DNA of 64,000 nucleotides from positions 15,452,416-15,516,415 of the forward strand of contig NC_073746.1 of assembly GCF_029784135.1 (NCBI RefSeq), read 5' to 3'. The notes beneath the pieces are model-generated. The model had not been told where the DNA came from and searched no databases. It saw only the letters and a program-made list of their open reading frames with translations. Numbering within the stretch: position 1 is the stretch's first letter; the number at the start of each line of letters is the position of its first letter. This document shows positions 23,666-35,464 of this stretch, piece after piece. The DNA comes from Toxorhynchites rutilus septentrionalis. Taxonomy: Eukaryota; Arthropoda; Insecta; Diptera; Culicidae. The position numbers were made by a program, and so were the translations under genes.

Positions 23666-24061
23666 TTAACCGATTTTTCAGGAAGAAAAACGAGACACTT
23701 CTTTATTCCTGAACTATTCGGTCAGCCTATTCGTAATCGAACTGCTTCTCTTCATTAAACAGATATACAGGATGTCACCATTTTTACTCATCCCAGGATA
23801 TGTAGGGTGTTGGGTAGCTGACCAAGAATCGTTCAGGAGGTAGAAAAATTTTATAAACAAAGTTAACAAACAGTTATACTCATATAACTACTTCTAATCT
23901 CTCACAGAGAACTCCGGGTTTGGCTATGCTTGTTATAAAACATGCACCATGTTCTCGAAGCGGTTTTAAGCAAATTGCTGTTTGTTGCTTTAGTTAGCTA
24001 TTTAATTTTGTTCGGTCCTGGATTATACTATGGTTCTGCAAAGATTATAAATAATTCCCTA

Positions 24062-24656
24062 ATTTATGACGCACTATGTACTACGTCTTTTATTTCTACA
24101 ATAGGTTTTTATGTTAAAATTTCCGAAAACGAGTTACGCCAAAACAACAAGATTTTGGGCGTTAATACCTCCTAATCAGCTATTTATTAGAGGTACAATT
24201 AATCTTGAGAAAGACAATTCCCGCTTGACGCTCGCCGGCAAACGATGTTTACTCAACAATTTCAAAATTTCAAAACAATGTTGTACCACTTTTGCGTGAT
24301 TGCTTCTTTTGCTGAATATTTAGCCTTCCCTACATACAAGTTGTTCGACGATGTTGTGCTAAAAATGCAAGAGTATCAATAGTTTGCTTTCGAGGCATGT
24401 AACTCGTAGTCATTTCATCTTTCGAATGAAGTGATAATCATGTTACTTCGTTCAGTCATCAAAGAGCTCTCGAGGCTCAAAACCTTGTGCCTCCAACGCT
24501 ACGTTCTCGTTTTCGAATTCCCTCAAATATTCATTCATCCATTCATTGAGAATTGATTCAGATGCAGCTTCAAACAAATGAATGTGTTTTTTCGAAATTT
24601 TAGAGATTAACATCAAACAAATTATCACTAAACGAACGACAGTCCTACGTCAACCT
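24062..24656. mobile_element. MITE-like element with GACGTAGGACT ends (tentative)
   Basis: The left end resembles the 18,964 repeat (TACTACGTC, then CTTTTATTTCTA, TTCCGAAAACGA, GTTAATACCTCCTAA). The right end, GACAGTCCTACGTCAA (24,639-24,654), is the reverse complement of the head TTGACGTAGGACT. The ~590-bp interior is AT-rich with no coding signal. The boundaries are approximate. Confidence 0.45.
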
Positions 24657-24659
24657 TCC

Positions 24660-27600
24660 GATTATACCACAGATATAACCCACTTCCTGTTTTTTGTATA
24701 TACAAGAGTTTAAGTAGTTTTCTGATTAAAAAATTTAGAATTTATGTTACAGGCGAATGAACTGCAAAGTTTCAAGCATCTCTAATACAAACAAGGAAGG
24801 AGTTTCGAATTTAGCGTGATTCTTACGTATACTCACATTGTGTTTCAGCTTATTTGATTTGTAATCCAATCAATCTAATTAATTTAATATTTCCCTTTGT
24901 TTTTGTTTTTAATTTTTAGAGATTCACTTAAAATTTTCATGCAGTTTTGGCTTGTGTATCGCTTAATTTAAGTAAAATTTTCCGCTTTTCCAACACAGCT
25001 GATTGTCAATCCTGTTTGAAGTGTTGCGAGCTGTCTTTACGGACCTGAAACCGTATTCTGGCTTCAGCAAACGACATGTCTTCGACTAGTTTAATTTGAA
25101 TTTCTTCATTTTTGTGTAGCATCCACTCGACCTGGCGCTGTGAAGCTCTCTTGAATCTTACAATAATCTTGAATAATGCGGAGGTGCGAATTAATGAAGA
25201 CTTGACGAATGTCCTTTACAGGTTCTTACAAAAACCGAAAAAGAACAGCGTAGGTGTGAAACAAGACTGACTTGGAAAATTGCTACAGTAAATGCAAATT
25301 CACTTTGCTAATTTTCGCATCCCGATGCGAACTAAGAACCGGAACAGAAAGCTAATTTCTAGAATCAATCGAAGCCATTGATCAACTCTGCCTGGGAATG
25401 ACGAAACTCTATACTTGCATGTCCGAAAAAAAAACCTGAAGCTATTGAGAACCAGAGCAAAGAGTCTAAAGCTCCTGAGGAGGACCGTTGTAATAGCGGT
25501 TATCCATAGTTATCACAGGTTATTACGAAAAGAATGAAAAGGCTAAACCCCATGAGCAGGAATATTAGGTGGAGCAGATGAGTTTGCGAGCGTAGTGTGA
25601 GTGATAGAATGCGCTGCTACCTTCACATCGTGACGTCAATATTCGTGTTTACATTCAATTGCCTTCCACATCCATGTGAAAACTTTATTTTCAGCGAGTT
25701 TTATCAATTAAAAACAGCGCTTTTTTTCTGGAGTTCCCACTGAATATGAGTATAAAGTGGCAGTGTGCAATGGATATTTGTCAAATTATGTGAAGTTTTT
25801 GTGTGTCATTTTGACTTTTCCACCTTTATAGAAACAAACAAGTTTTCGTTATTTTCGCGATGATATGATGATATTTTCAAGGCTCACAGTGTCGGTGTAT
25901 GTGATTTGAGAAAAATAGTTTACAATTAAGCACATTTTATTGAAAATGTTCCTACTCCCGCAGACTAAGAATACGCCTGTTCTCTTGATCTTTTTGTTCC
26001 TTAAATGTTGGAAGCAAGTCACAAGTCAGATTATTTGTTTCAGCTTCACATAACCCCTACAACTTGTCTAAATTTACATAAATCAAAATAGGGAGGTATT
26101 ATGAATTATTGTTTGTTCATATGGTCAGTGTTAAGTCAGAGGATATCAAGTTACAAAATTGAAAATTTTGAGTTATTGATTGCATCAAGTAAAGCATTTG
26201 GTAAGCTACAAACCACATTTATCAGATTTGTAAAATCACGAGTACAGCAGGAATAACATATCGAAATTGTTTTGAAAGCTCAACGAAAACCTCTTATATT
26301 AGCATAAAACTTCAAGCTCGTGTTTCTCGAAACCATAAAAATTTCACATGGTCCGGTCTGATTTAACACCGACCATATCTTCATATGTTCAAAAATTCAC
26401 TTCACTTCACTGAAATTCACTTCAAAAATGAATGGATGGAATTAAAAGCTTATTCTATCTTTTCTCTACAATATTGCTGTATTCTCTAAATTTTAATATT
26501 TTCAACGAACGCTTTCTCCAAAATAATAACATTGATTGCTAGTTTCAAATTTGGGACAGCCCAAACCGAACCTCGCCTTTCATTATGTCAAACTTTCGGA
26601 AATAAAAAAAAAGATTGTCTCTATTCATAGCAAATCAACCTATCCAACCCTTGATGGAAAAGAATCCCATTATCAAAAACTTCTGGGAAAAGCTGTCCTC
26701 CTTCAAACTCACGGAATGAGCAGTTCGGATCCGGCGCATTTTTTACTCCTCCTCCCCCATGTCCTTACTTCGGGATTGCCTGGATCGGCGCTAACAATTT
26801 GAAATTCAATTTTCAACTCCCCCCTCGATCTCCTATCTGCGAGAGGCTTGGAAAAAGGAAGAAACAGCGTGATCCATCCACCTGTTATCCTTTTGAAATT
26901 TTGTGTCAAAGATGAAATTTTTAATAATTTTAATAATACCTGTGGAAATGAATCGACTTACGCTTTGGAAACATTTCAAATTCACTTTCTAACATCAACA
27001 ACTCAATTGGTACCTTCCTAATCATAGCGCAAAAAAGGGATTATCAGACCTGTCCCGAGTACGAAAGCAAAGGTAACAGACTACGATAATAAAAAACGAT
27101 TGCCCAAATTTTCAGGGTGAGCCACGCCATTTTCCTCCGCAAAAAAGGGACAGACATTTTGATTGGTTTAGAGAAAAAATTACCGCACCTTTTTTTAAGG
27201 TTTTTTTTCGTTCGGTCGGTGCTTTAAATATTTATGGGCCATCCGATGGCACCGTTGATTGGCTACCCATCAGCTAATGGATTTTTGATGTCGAACAGTT
27301 TGTGTGAATCTCCTGGTCTGAATAATTTACTGTACACAGTGATCGCAAGGCTTATCGGAGTAGGAGGAGGAGGAGAAGGATGCTGGGGAAAGTAAGAGCG
27401 GTCCCGTCAATGAACGGCAATATGACAGATTACGCTCTGAGCTGATGTGTACTTTATATCCTCTGACCCCAAAACAACATGTAACTCGATAACCCCTAAC
27501 CCTTTCGTGCCTTATCCTTTCCTTTTGTTTTTCTTTGTTACGTTACCACGGTTTTGATATGCACTGTTTGCGGATTATTAATCATTATACATCGAAGTTT

Positions 27601-30480
27601 ACACACTCTTTCACCGCACTTTCTCTTGTTGTTGTTGCTGTTGTTATGATGAATAATGCTGTCTAATTCTCATTCATTTTCCTCCCCCGCGCTGCCAACG
27701 TAACGGGGCGATAGGGATCGAACAAAGCAAGTGGGGTTATGCACGCTGCGGTAAAAGGGTTGGTTTCTAGTGCAAATTTATGTTTTAGGATGAATAATCT
27801 ATCATCCACTCTGTGTGTGTGAGTGTATGGGTAAGCATTATTATTCCTTCCCCGATATCCGTCCGCTCGAGGAGGCAGCGGCGGATCCATTTGCAATATG
27901 AGATGTAACGTAATGAGATTATGTTGATGTATAATAGCGTTCTCAGCCACGTCTCAGAACGCGTCGCTTCGATAAGTCACGGCCAGTCCTGAAGGCTCGA
28001 GTGCGGCAGGAAGGGGACCCACGCGCACGGAAAAATAATGAAAAATACGTTCAAAAGCGCTTCGGCAGCTACTTTCCTTTCATTTTTTTGCACGGAAAAT
28101 ACAAACCATAAATCTCAGTTATGGACATCACGACGAAGCTGTGGAGCAAGTTTTGATACAAATTGATTTATTCTCCAGATTTAACCTATTCTCGCGATGG
28201 TTTGAATATCAATGCATTGTTCTTTTCTGCTTTTCTCACAGATCGAAGCAGCATCCTCGGTGAGTAAAAAGACGAACCAAAATGCACAGAGCGAATCGCT
28301 GCAAACATTGTCTAATGAGCACAAAAACGCCGTCATCGTCACCGTCGTGTCATAATCAACGGAAAAAACACGCACACACCAATTTTGCTGACACGTGTGC
28401 ACTGGAGCGGGAATGGTTGCTATATTTGGTCATATCATTAACACACGCAGCATCCCTGGCGAACGATGGTGGGATGATTGCTTCCGCATTATGAGTGCTA
28501 ACGAAGACGAATTGGGGGCAAAACGGCGTATTTATGAGTTTCGTTGAATATTCCTCATATTTCGTTCGCTTCCATCTGGCCTATTCCTTCGGACAATTCT
28601 TTGGTTCAGTGCCTCATTAGGACGGCATGAATCAAAGCAACTCCAGGCTAAACGATTCGACGGCGGCGGAGAGGAAGTAAAAAGGAGTGCGATTTGAATG
28701 TCTCGCAATCGTCGTTTCCATGGCGAACGTGAAAATGCTGCGAAGCAGAGTGGGTGGACGCCGGGAGGAACACAAACACATGCGAACGCAGCATCATTAT
28801 TTGATCCAGGAGTGCCTTTGTTGTTTCTTGTTTGGAAGGGGGAGAGAAAATTTGCAAGGAAATGAGGTTATGTTTGCGTGTTGGCGCGTGGATAAAATTC
28901 GTACAATCAAGGGGGAGCGACTCATTACTGCTGATGGGTAAATATGGAGTGTATGTGTTTCTCTTCATTCATAGTGACAATTTTTGCTGAATATTACACA
29001 AGAGCTGCCTTCATCGTTATTTGATTTGAGCAGTTTCTTGGGATAACTACGAACATAGTTGCTGTCATTTAGTTTGTTTACAGCGTCATTAAAAACAAGT
29101 TAACAAGTTATTCTTAATGACATTGACAAAAAGTTAACAAGTTACCATGTTCAAAGGAATGATGCTCGGAAAACGTCGCAGCACGACTAGTGTCAAAAGA
29201 GTTCAATTTTTTTCTAAATTTCATTGCATACGAGTGGCTTAAGACATGCTTGAACGATCCAGTTCTGATCCCACGTACATTAAGCGCATGGTTACTGGAC
29301 CCTTATGATTTTCTTCTATTTCTGAAACTAAAATTACCGCTTTGACCCATTTTGACAGCATTGAACACATAAAAGACGACTTCGCTGCGTGTACCGAATG
29401 CAACCCATTAATACAGCTATAAAAAGTATTTCGATGACTGGATTCTTCGCTGGAAAAATTATATTACTTTAGAAGGGGCCTACTTTGAAGGCAATAACAT
29501 AAATTTAGATGATAAATGAAGCATTTTCTCTAAAAACACAAACTTTCGGTCTATATCTGATAGAATGGAGGTACAGAGGGGATTATATACGATTATATAC
29601 GAATGAAAGAACTTTTTTTTTTCTTTTAATTGTTCTATACACATATATATTTTTTGTTTTTGAATATAAAAGAAGAATTTAATCTTTAATTCATCCTCCT
29701 AAAGCCAGAAAATACCTTTCTCATAGAAAAAATACATATATTCGAAATTGGCCAGGAGGGAAGGATCACTTTCGATGAAAAACATCTTTCTACACAAATT
29801 TTAGAATTCCAGTATTCTCCGTGCAAGAAAAAGAAAGGAAAGAAGCTGCCAAAGCGCTTTTGAACTTCTTTTTTGTCCCGGGTTCTATTTGCCTTAAACT
29901 GGCTCTTTCCCTAAAAAGTACGCTTCGTATGACGATTTTGTTGCTTCCATTTGAAAGATTGGAAAATTTAGCACAAGATATAGTTGTGGGGCTTCTAAAT
30001 TAGTGATTTTAAATAACATTTCGGAAGTGAAAAACTGGTGGTTCTGAAGGTGTTCTGAATAAACTCATACTAAACATGATAGTTTCAATCAACCAAATTA
30101 AAGCACTCAATTAAAATTTAAAGAACTCTACAATTAGTTATTTGATACCCAACATTTAACATCCTCATTTCGCTGCAATATCGTTATCATCAGTTTCTGG
30201 TGAGAGTTCAATCAAAATCTTCAAAAATTTCACTTCAATGTTCTTATAATAGCCAATTAAATTCCCCTTTAAAGTTGAAATATTATTTCTTTTTATTTCA
30301 AACTGTATATAATCGAATCATCTATATCGAGTCCATCCTGTACAGGATACGGCAAGAATACTGGGCTAAACATGGTTCAGTCCTTAGTCATCTGCTTTTG
30401 TAATGGAATATTGAAAAAGCTACAAAAACGGAAAATAAGAAATCTTACACTTGTTTCTATCGAAGCGAGCTGAGTTGGGA
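24660..30480. other. Longest stretch without a recognised gene or element
   Basis: Many short frames exist but none carries a domain I recognise. Around 25,020-25,180 a minus-strand open stretch reads roughly ...RQVEWML..NEEIQIKLVEDMSFAEARIRFQ. It has the feel of a retroelement ORF1 remnant, but I cannot place it. From about 27,100 to 28,950 the composition is more even (CGTCG, GGCGGCGGAG patches), as around a host gene or its regulatory DNA. No exon could be defended. Confidence 0.35.
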
Positions 30481-30489
30481 ATCATCACA

Positions 30490-33400
30490 GGATATAGAAT
30501 TTCTGATTTGGGATTTCTTATTTTTCTGATTTTTTTGATTTCTCTCATTTCTCAGATTTCTCAGATTTCTCAGCTTTCTCAGCTTTCTCAGATTTCTTTG
30601 ATTTCTCTGATTTCTCTGATTTCTCTGATTTCTCTGATTTCTCTGATTTCTGTGATTTTCCTGATTTCTCTGATTTCTCTGATTTCTCTGATTTCTCTGA
30701 TTTCTCTGATTTCTCTGATTTCTCTGATTTCTCTGATTTCTCTGATTTCTCTGATTTCTCTGATTTCTCTTATTTCTCTGATTTTACAGATTTCACTGAT
30801 TTCTCTAATTTTTCTGATTTTTCTGATTTTTCTGATTTCTCTGATTTCTCTGATTTCTCTGATTTTTATGATTTCTCAGATTTCTCTGATTTCTCTGATT
30901 TCTCCGATTTCTCTGATTACTCCGATTTGTCTGTTTTCTCCGATTTCTTTTATTACTCCGATTTCTCTGTTTTCTCTGATTTCTCTGATTACTCCGATTT
31001 GTCTGAATTCTCCGATTTCACTGACATTCCTGATTTCTTGATTTCTCAGATTTTTCTGATATCTCTGATTTGACCGATTTCTGATTTTTTCTGATTTTTC
31101 TGATTTTTCACATTTTTTAGATTATTCAGATTTTTCTGATTTTTCTGATTTCTCTGATTTCTCTGATTTCTTTGAATCCTCTGATTTCTCTGATTTCTCT
31201 GATTTCTCTGATTTCTCTGATTTCTATGATTTCTCTGATTTCTCTGATTTCTCTGATTTCTCTGATTTCTCTGATTTCTCTGATTTCTCTAATTTCTCAG
31301 ATTTCTCAGATTTCTCAGATTTCTCAGATTTCTTTGATTTCTCTGATTTCTCTGATATCTCTGATTTCTCTGATTTCTCTGATTTCTCTGATTTCTCTGA
31401 TTTCTCTGATTTCTCTGATTTCTCTGATTTCTCTGATTTCTCTGATTTCTCTGATTTCTCTGATTTCTCTGATTTCTCTGATTTCTCTGATTTCTCTGAT
31501 TTCTCTGATTTCTCTGATTTCTCTGATTTCTCTGATTTCTCTGATTTCTCTGATTTCTCTGATTTCTCTGATTTCTCTGATTTCTCTGATTTCTCTGATT
31601 TCTCTGATTTCTCTGATTTCTCTGATTTCTCTGATTTCTCTGATTTCTCTGATTTCTCTGATTTCTCTGATTTCTCTGATTTCTCTGATTTCTCTGATTT
31701 CTCTGATTTCTCTGATTTCTCTGATTTCTCTGATTTCTCTGATTTTTCTGATTTCTCTGATTTCTCTGATTTCTCTGATTTCTCTGATTTCTCTGATTTC
31801 TCTGATTTCTCTGATTTCTCTGATTTCTCTGATTTCTCTGATTTCTCTGATTTCTCTGATTTCTCTGATTTCTCTGATTTCTGATTTCTGATTTCTGATT
31901 TCTGATTTCTGATTTCTGATTTCTGATTTCTGATTTCTGATTTCTGATTTCTGATTTCTGATTTCTGATTTCTGATTTCTGATTTCTGATTTCTGATTTC
32001 TGATTTCTGATTTCTGATTTCTGATTTCTGATTTCTGATTTCTGATTTCTGATTTCTGATTTCTGATTTCTGATTTCTGATTTCTGATTTCTGATAACAG
32101 ATTCTCTGAATCTAAGTTTCTCGGGTTCTCAGATTGTCAGATTATCGGAATCTCAGATGCTCAGATTCTCAGATTATGAAATTCTCTGGTTCTTAGATTC
32201 TCAGATTATGAGATTCTCAGATTCTATGATTCTCAGATTCTCAGATTCTCAGATTCTCAGATTCTCAGATTCTCAGATACTCAGATTCTCAGATTCTCAG
32301 ATTCTCACATTTCTCAGATTGCAATATTATCAGCTTTTCCTGATTTTTCTGATTTTTCTGATTTCGCTTATTTCTCCGATTTTTCTGATCACTCCGATTT
32401 TTCTGATCTCTCTGATTTCTCAGATTTCTCTGATTTCTCTGATTTCTCTGATTTTTATGATTTCTCTGATTTCTCTGATTTCTCTGATTTCTCTGATTTC
32501 TCTGATTTCTCTGATTTCTCTGATTTCTCTGATTTCTCTGATTTCTCCGATTTCTTTTATTACTCCGATTTCTCTGTTTTCTCCGATTTCTCTGATTACT
32601 CCGATTTGTCTGAATTCTCCGATTTCTGTGACATCTCTGATTTATCTGATTTCTCAGATTTTTCTGATATCTCTGATTTGTCCGATTTCTCTAATTTCTC
32701 TGATTTCTTTGATTTTTCTGATTTCTCTGATTTCTTTGATTTTTCTGATGTCTCTGATTTTTTCAGATTTCTCTGATTTCTCTGATTTCTCTGATTTCTC
32801 TGATTTCTCTGATTTCTCTGATTTCTCTGATTTCTCTGATTTCTCTGATTTCTCTGATTTCTCTGATTTCTCTGATTTCTCTGATTTCTCTGATTTCTCT
32901 GATTTCTCTGATTTCTCTGATTTCTCTGATTTCTCTGATTTCTCTGATTTCTCTGATTTCTCTGATTTCTCTGATTTCTCTGATTTCTCTGATTTCTCTG
33001 ATTTCTCTGATTTCTGATTTCTGATTTCTGATTTCTGATTTCTGATTTCTGATTTCTGATTTCTGATTTCTGATTTCTGTTTTCTGATTTCTGATTTCTG
33101 ATTTCTGATTTCTGATAACAGATTCTCTGAATCTCAGTTTCTCGGGTTCTCAGATTGTCATATTATCGGAATCTCAGATGCTCAGATTCTCAGATTATGA
33201 AATTCTCAGGTTCTTAGATTCTCAGATTATGAGATTCTCAGATTCTATGATTCTCAGATTCTCAGATTCTCAGATTCTCAGATTCTCAGATACTCAGATT
33301 CTCAGATTCTCAGATTCTCACATTTCTCAGATTGCAATATTATCAGCTTCTCCTGATTTTTCTGATTTTTCTGATTTCGCTTATTTCTCCGATTTTTCTG

Positions 33401-34740
33401 ATCACTCCGATTTTTCTGATCTCTCTGATTTCTCAGATTTCTCTGATTTCTCTGATTTCTCTGATTTTTATGATTTCTCTGATTTCTCTGATTTCTCTGA
33501 TTTCTCTGATTTCTCTGATTTCTCTGATTTCTCCGATTTCTTTTATTACTCCGATTTCTCTGTTTTCTCCGATTTCTCTGATTACTCCGATTTGTCTGAA
33601 TTCTCCGATTTCTGTGACTTCTCTGATTTATCTGATTTCTCAGATTTTTCTGATATCTTTGATTTGTCCGATTTCTCTGATTTCTCTGATTTCTTTGATT
33701 TTTCTGATTTCTCTGATTTCTTTGATTTTTCTGATGTCTCTGATTTTTTCAGATTTCTCTGATTTCTCTGATTTCTCTGATTTCTCTGATTTCTCAGATT
33801 TCTCTAATTTCTCTGATTTCTCTGATTTCTCTGATTTCTCTGATTTCTCTGATTTCTCTGATTTCTCTGATTTCTCTGATTACTCTGATTTCTCTGATTT
33901 CTCTGATTTCTCTGATTTCTCTGATTTCTCTGATTTCTCTGATTTCTCAGATTTTTCTGATATCTCTGATTTGTCCGATTTCTCTGATTTCTCTGATTTC
34001 TTTGATTTTTCTGATTTCTCTGATTTCTCTGATTTCTCTGATTTCTCTGATTTCTCTGATTTCTCTGATTTCTCTGATTTCTCTGATTTCTCTGATTTCT
34101 CTAATTTCTCTAATTTCTCTGATTTCTCTGATTTCTCTGATTTCTCTGATTTCTCTGATTTCTCTGATTTCTCTGATTTCTCTGATTTCTCTTATTACTC
34201 TGATTTCTCTGATTTCTCTGATTTCTCTGATTTCTCTGATTTCTCTGATTTCTCTGATTTCTCAGATAACTCAGATTTCTCTGATTTCTCTCATTTCTCG
34301 TATTTCTCTGATTTCTCTGATTTCTCTGATTTCTCTGATTTCTGTGATTTTTCTGATTTTTCTGATATTTTTTATTTCTCTGATTTCTCTGATTTTTCTG
34401 ATTTTTCTGATTTTTCTGATTTCTCTGATTTCTCTGATTTCTCTGATTTCTCTGATTTCTCTGATTTCTCTGATTTCTGATTTCTGATTTCTGATTTCTG
34501 ATTTCTGATTTCTGATTTCTGATTTCTGATTTCTGATAACAGATTCTCTGAATCTCAGTTTCCCGGGTTCTCAGATTCTCAGATTATGAAATTCTTAGGT
34601 TCTTAGATTCTCAGATTATGAGATTCTTAGATTCTAAGATTCTCAAATTCTCAGATTCTCAGATTCTCACATTTCTCAGATTCTCAGATTTTCAGATTCT
34701 CAGATTCTCACATTTCTCAGATTGCAATATTATCAGCTTT
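30490..34740 (+). repeat. Higher-order satellite of 9-, 7- and 8-bp units
   Basis: The 4.25-kb array is built from TGATTTCTC (9 bp), TGATTTC (7 bp) and CAGATTCT-type (8 bp) units. Blocks recur in a fixed order: 8-mers, the link GCAATATTATCAGCTT, variant 9-mers, uniform 9-mers, then 7-mers. The 8-mer block starts at 32,096, 33,117 and 34,538. The link lies at 32,321, 33,334 and 34,724. The marker TTTTATTACTCCG lies at 30,948, 32,555 and 33,541. The spacings (1021 and 1421 bp between 8-mer blocks) differ because the 9-mer tracts expanded unequally. The plus strand is strongly pyrimidine-rich. Long frames through it (Ser-Asp-Phe or Leu-Ile-Ser repeats) follow from the 9-bp period and are not proteins. 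Confidence 0.95.
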
Positions 34741-34865
34741 ACATATTTCCAGATTTAAGATTCAACTACTAAGCTTTTTGATTTTCGTGTTATCGAATAG
34801 CCAAGTACCAGGTACAAGATTATAAATCTGGAATATGTCAACAAAAGGATCTAGCTGTCAATGTA

Positions 34866-35054
34866 AAGGGTGTGTCACATCAAATTGCATCACGGAAAAA
34901 AACGCTGTAGAAAATTTATTTTTTGGAATTATATCTTCAGCTTTCGCTTATAATCAGATAAGAGTGTATAGATCACGTTGACCATGCTTCACTGTAAATT
35001 TTTCGTAAATTTGGAAAAATGTCGTCGAACGAAAAAGAGCGTCGTGAATTAATC
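34866..35054 (+). pseudogene. DD37E transposon, 5' end only
   Basis: The copy starts after a TA (34,864-34,865) with the same AAGGGTGTGTCACATCAAAT terminus as the element at 9766. It includes the transposase ATG (35,019) and its first 12 codons (MSSNEKERRELI). Similarity then stops abruptly at 35,054. The right end is missing, and the sequence continues directly into a mariner relic. It is a truncated, immobile relative of the intact element. Confidence 0.9.
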
Positions 35055-35059
35055 GTCTA

Positions 35060-35460
35060 AGCGTCTAAGATCTTGTATAATTGGGGAATCATCAACATCG
35101 GTTGCACGGCCAATTCACTATGAACGAAAGATAATGCTCTGTGTTTGGTGGGATAAGAATAATTTGATGTTGAGACCTTTAATACTGAATGCTACCGACA
35201 ACAAATGATCAATCGAAATCGAGCTTTTGGTAGAAAACAACCAAAAAAAGCAACAAAAAATGATGCCATCACACTTTGCTAAACCGGCCGAAGAAACGTT
35301 TGAATATTTTGGTTAGGAAGCACTTTCACATACGGCTTACTCGCCAGACTTGGCTCCTTTTATTTGCAACGATGGGTCAGAAAATTCATACAAAAATGTA
35401 GAAGAATAAGTTGATGAATGTTTTGCTTCTGAAGAGGTACAATTCTTCAGGTGTGGCATC
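35060..35460 (+). pseudogene. Mariner transposase C-terminal relic
   Basis: Conceptual translation in shifting frames gives MLCVWWDKNNL (from about 35,131), AYSPDLAPFIC (about 35,337), and E.VDECFASEEVQFFRCGI (about 35,402-35,458). These match three mariner landmarks in the right order: the LCVWWD strand, the YSPDLAPSD third-aspartate region, and the W.DEWFASK..FF..GI tail. Stops and deletions remove the middle, including the second aspartate. It is a different and older copy than those at 19,109 and 52,246. Confidence 0.7.
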
Positions 35461-35464
35461 TACA

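Noticed and set aside
25020..25180. Minus-strand retroelement ORF1 remnant
   Set aside because: About 40 residues look protein-like (QIKLVEDMSFAEARIRFQ), but I could not tie them to a family or to neighbouring retroelement sequence.
30451..34487. Frames of 160-380 codons with Ser-Asp-Phe or Leu-Ile-Ser repeats
   Set aside because: The 9-bp unit keeps frames open on its own. The frames overlap each other and end where the 7-bp units shift the phase.
30490..34740. CRISPR array
   Set aside because: The repeats are directly tandem with no unique spacers, and the organism is a eukaryote.
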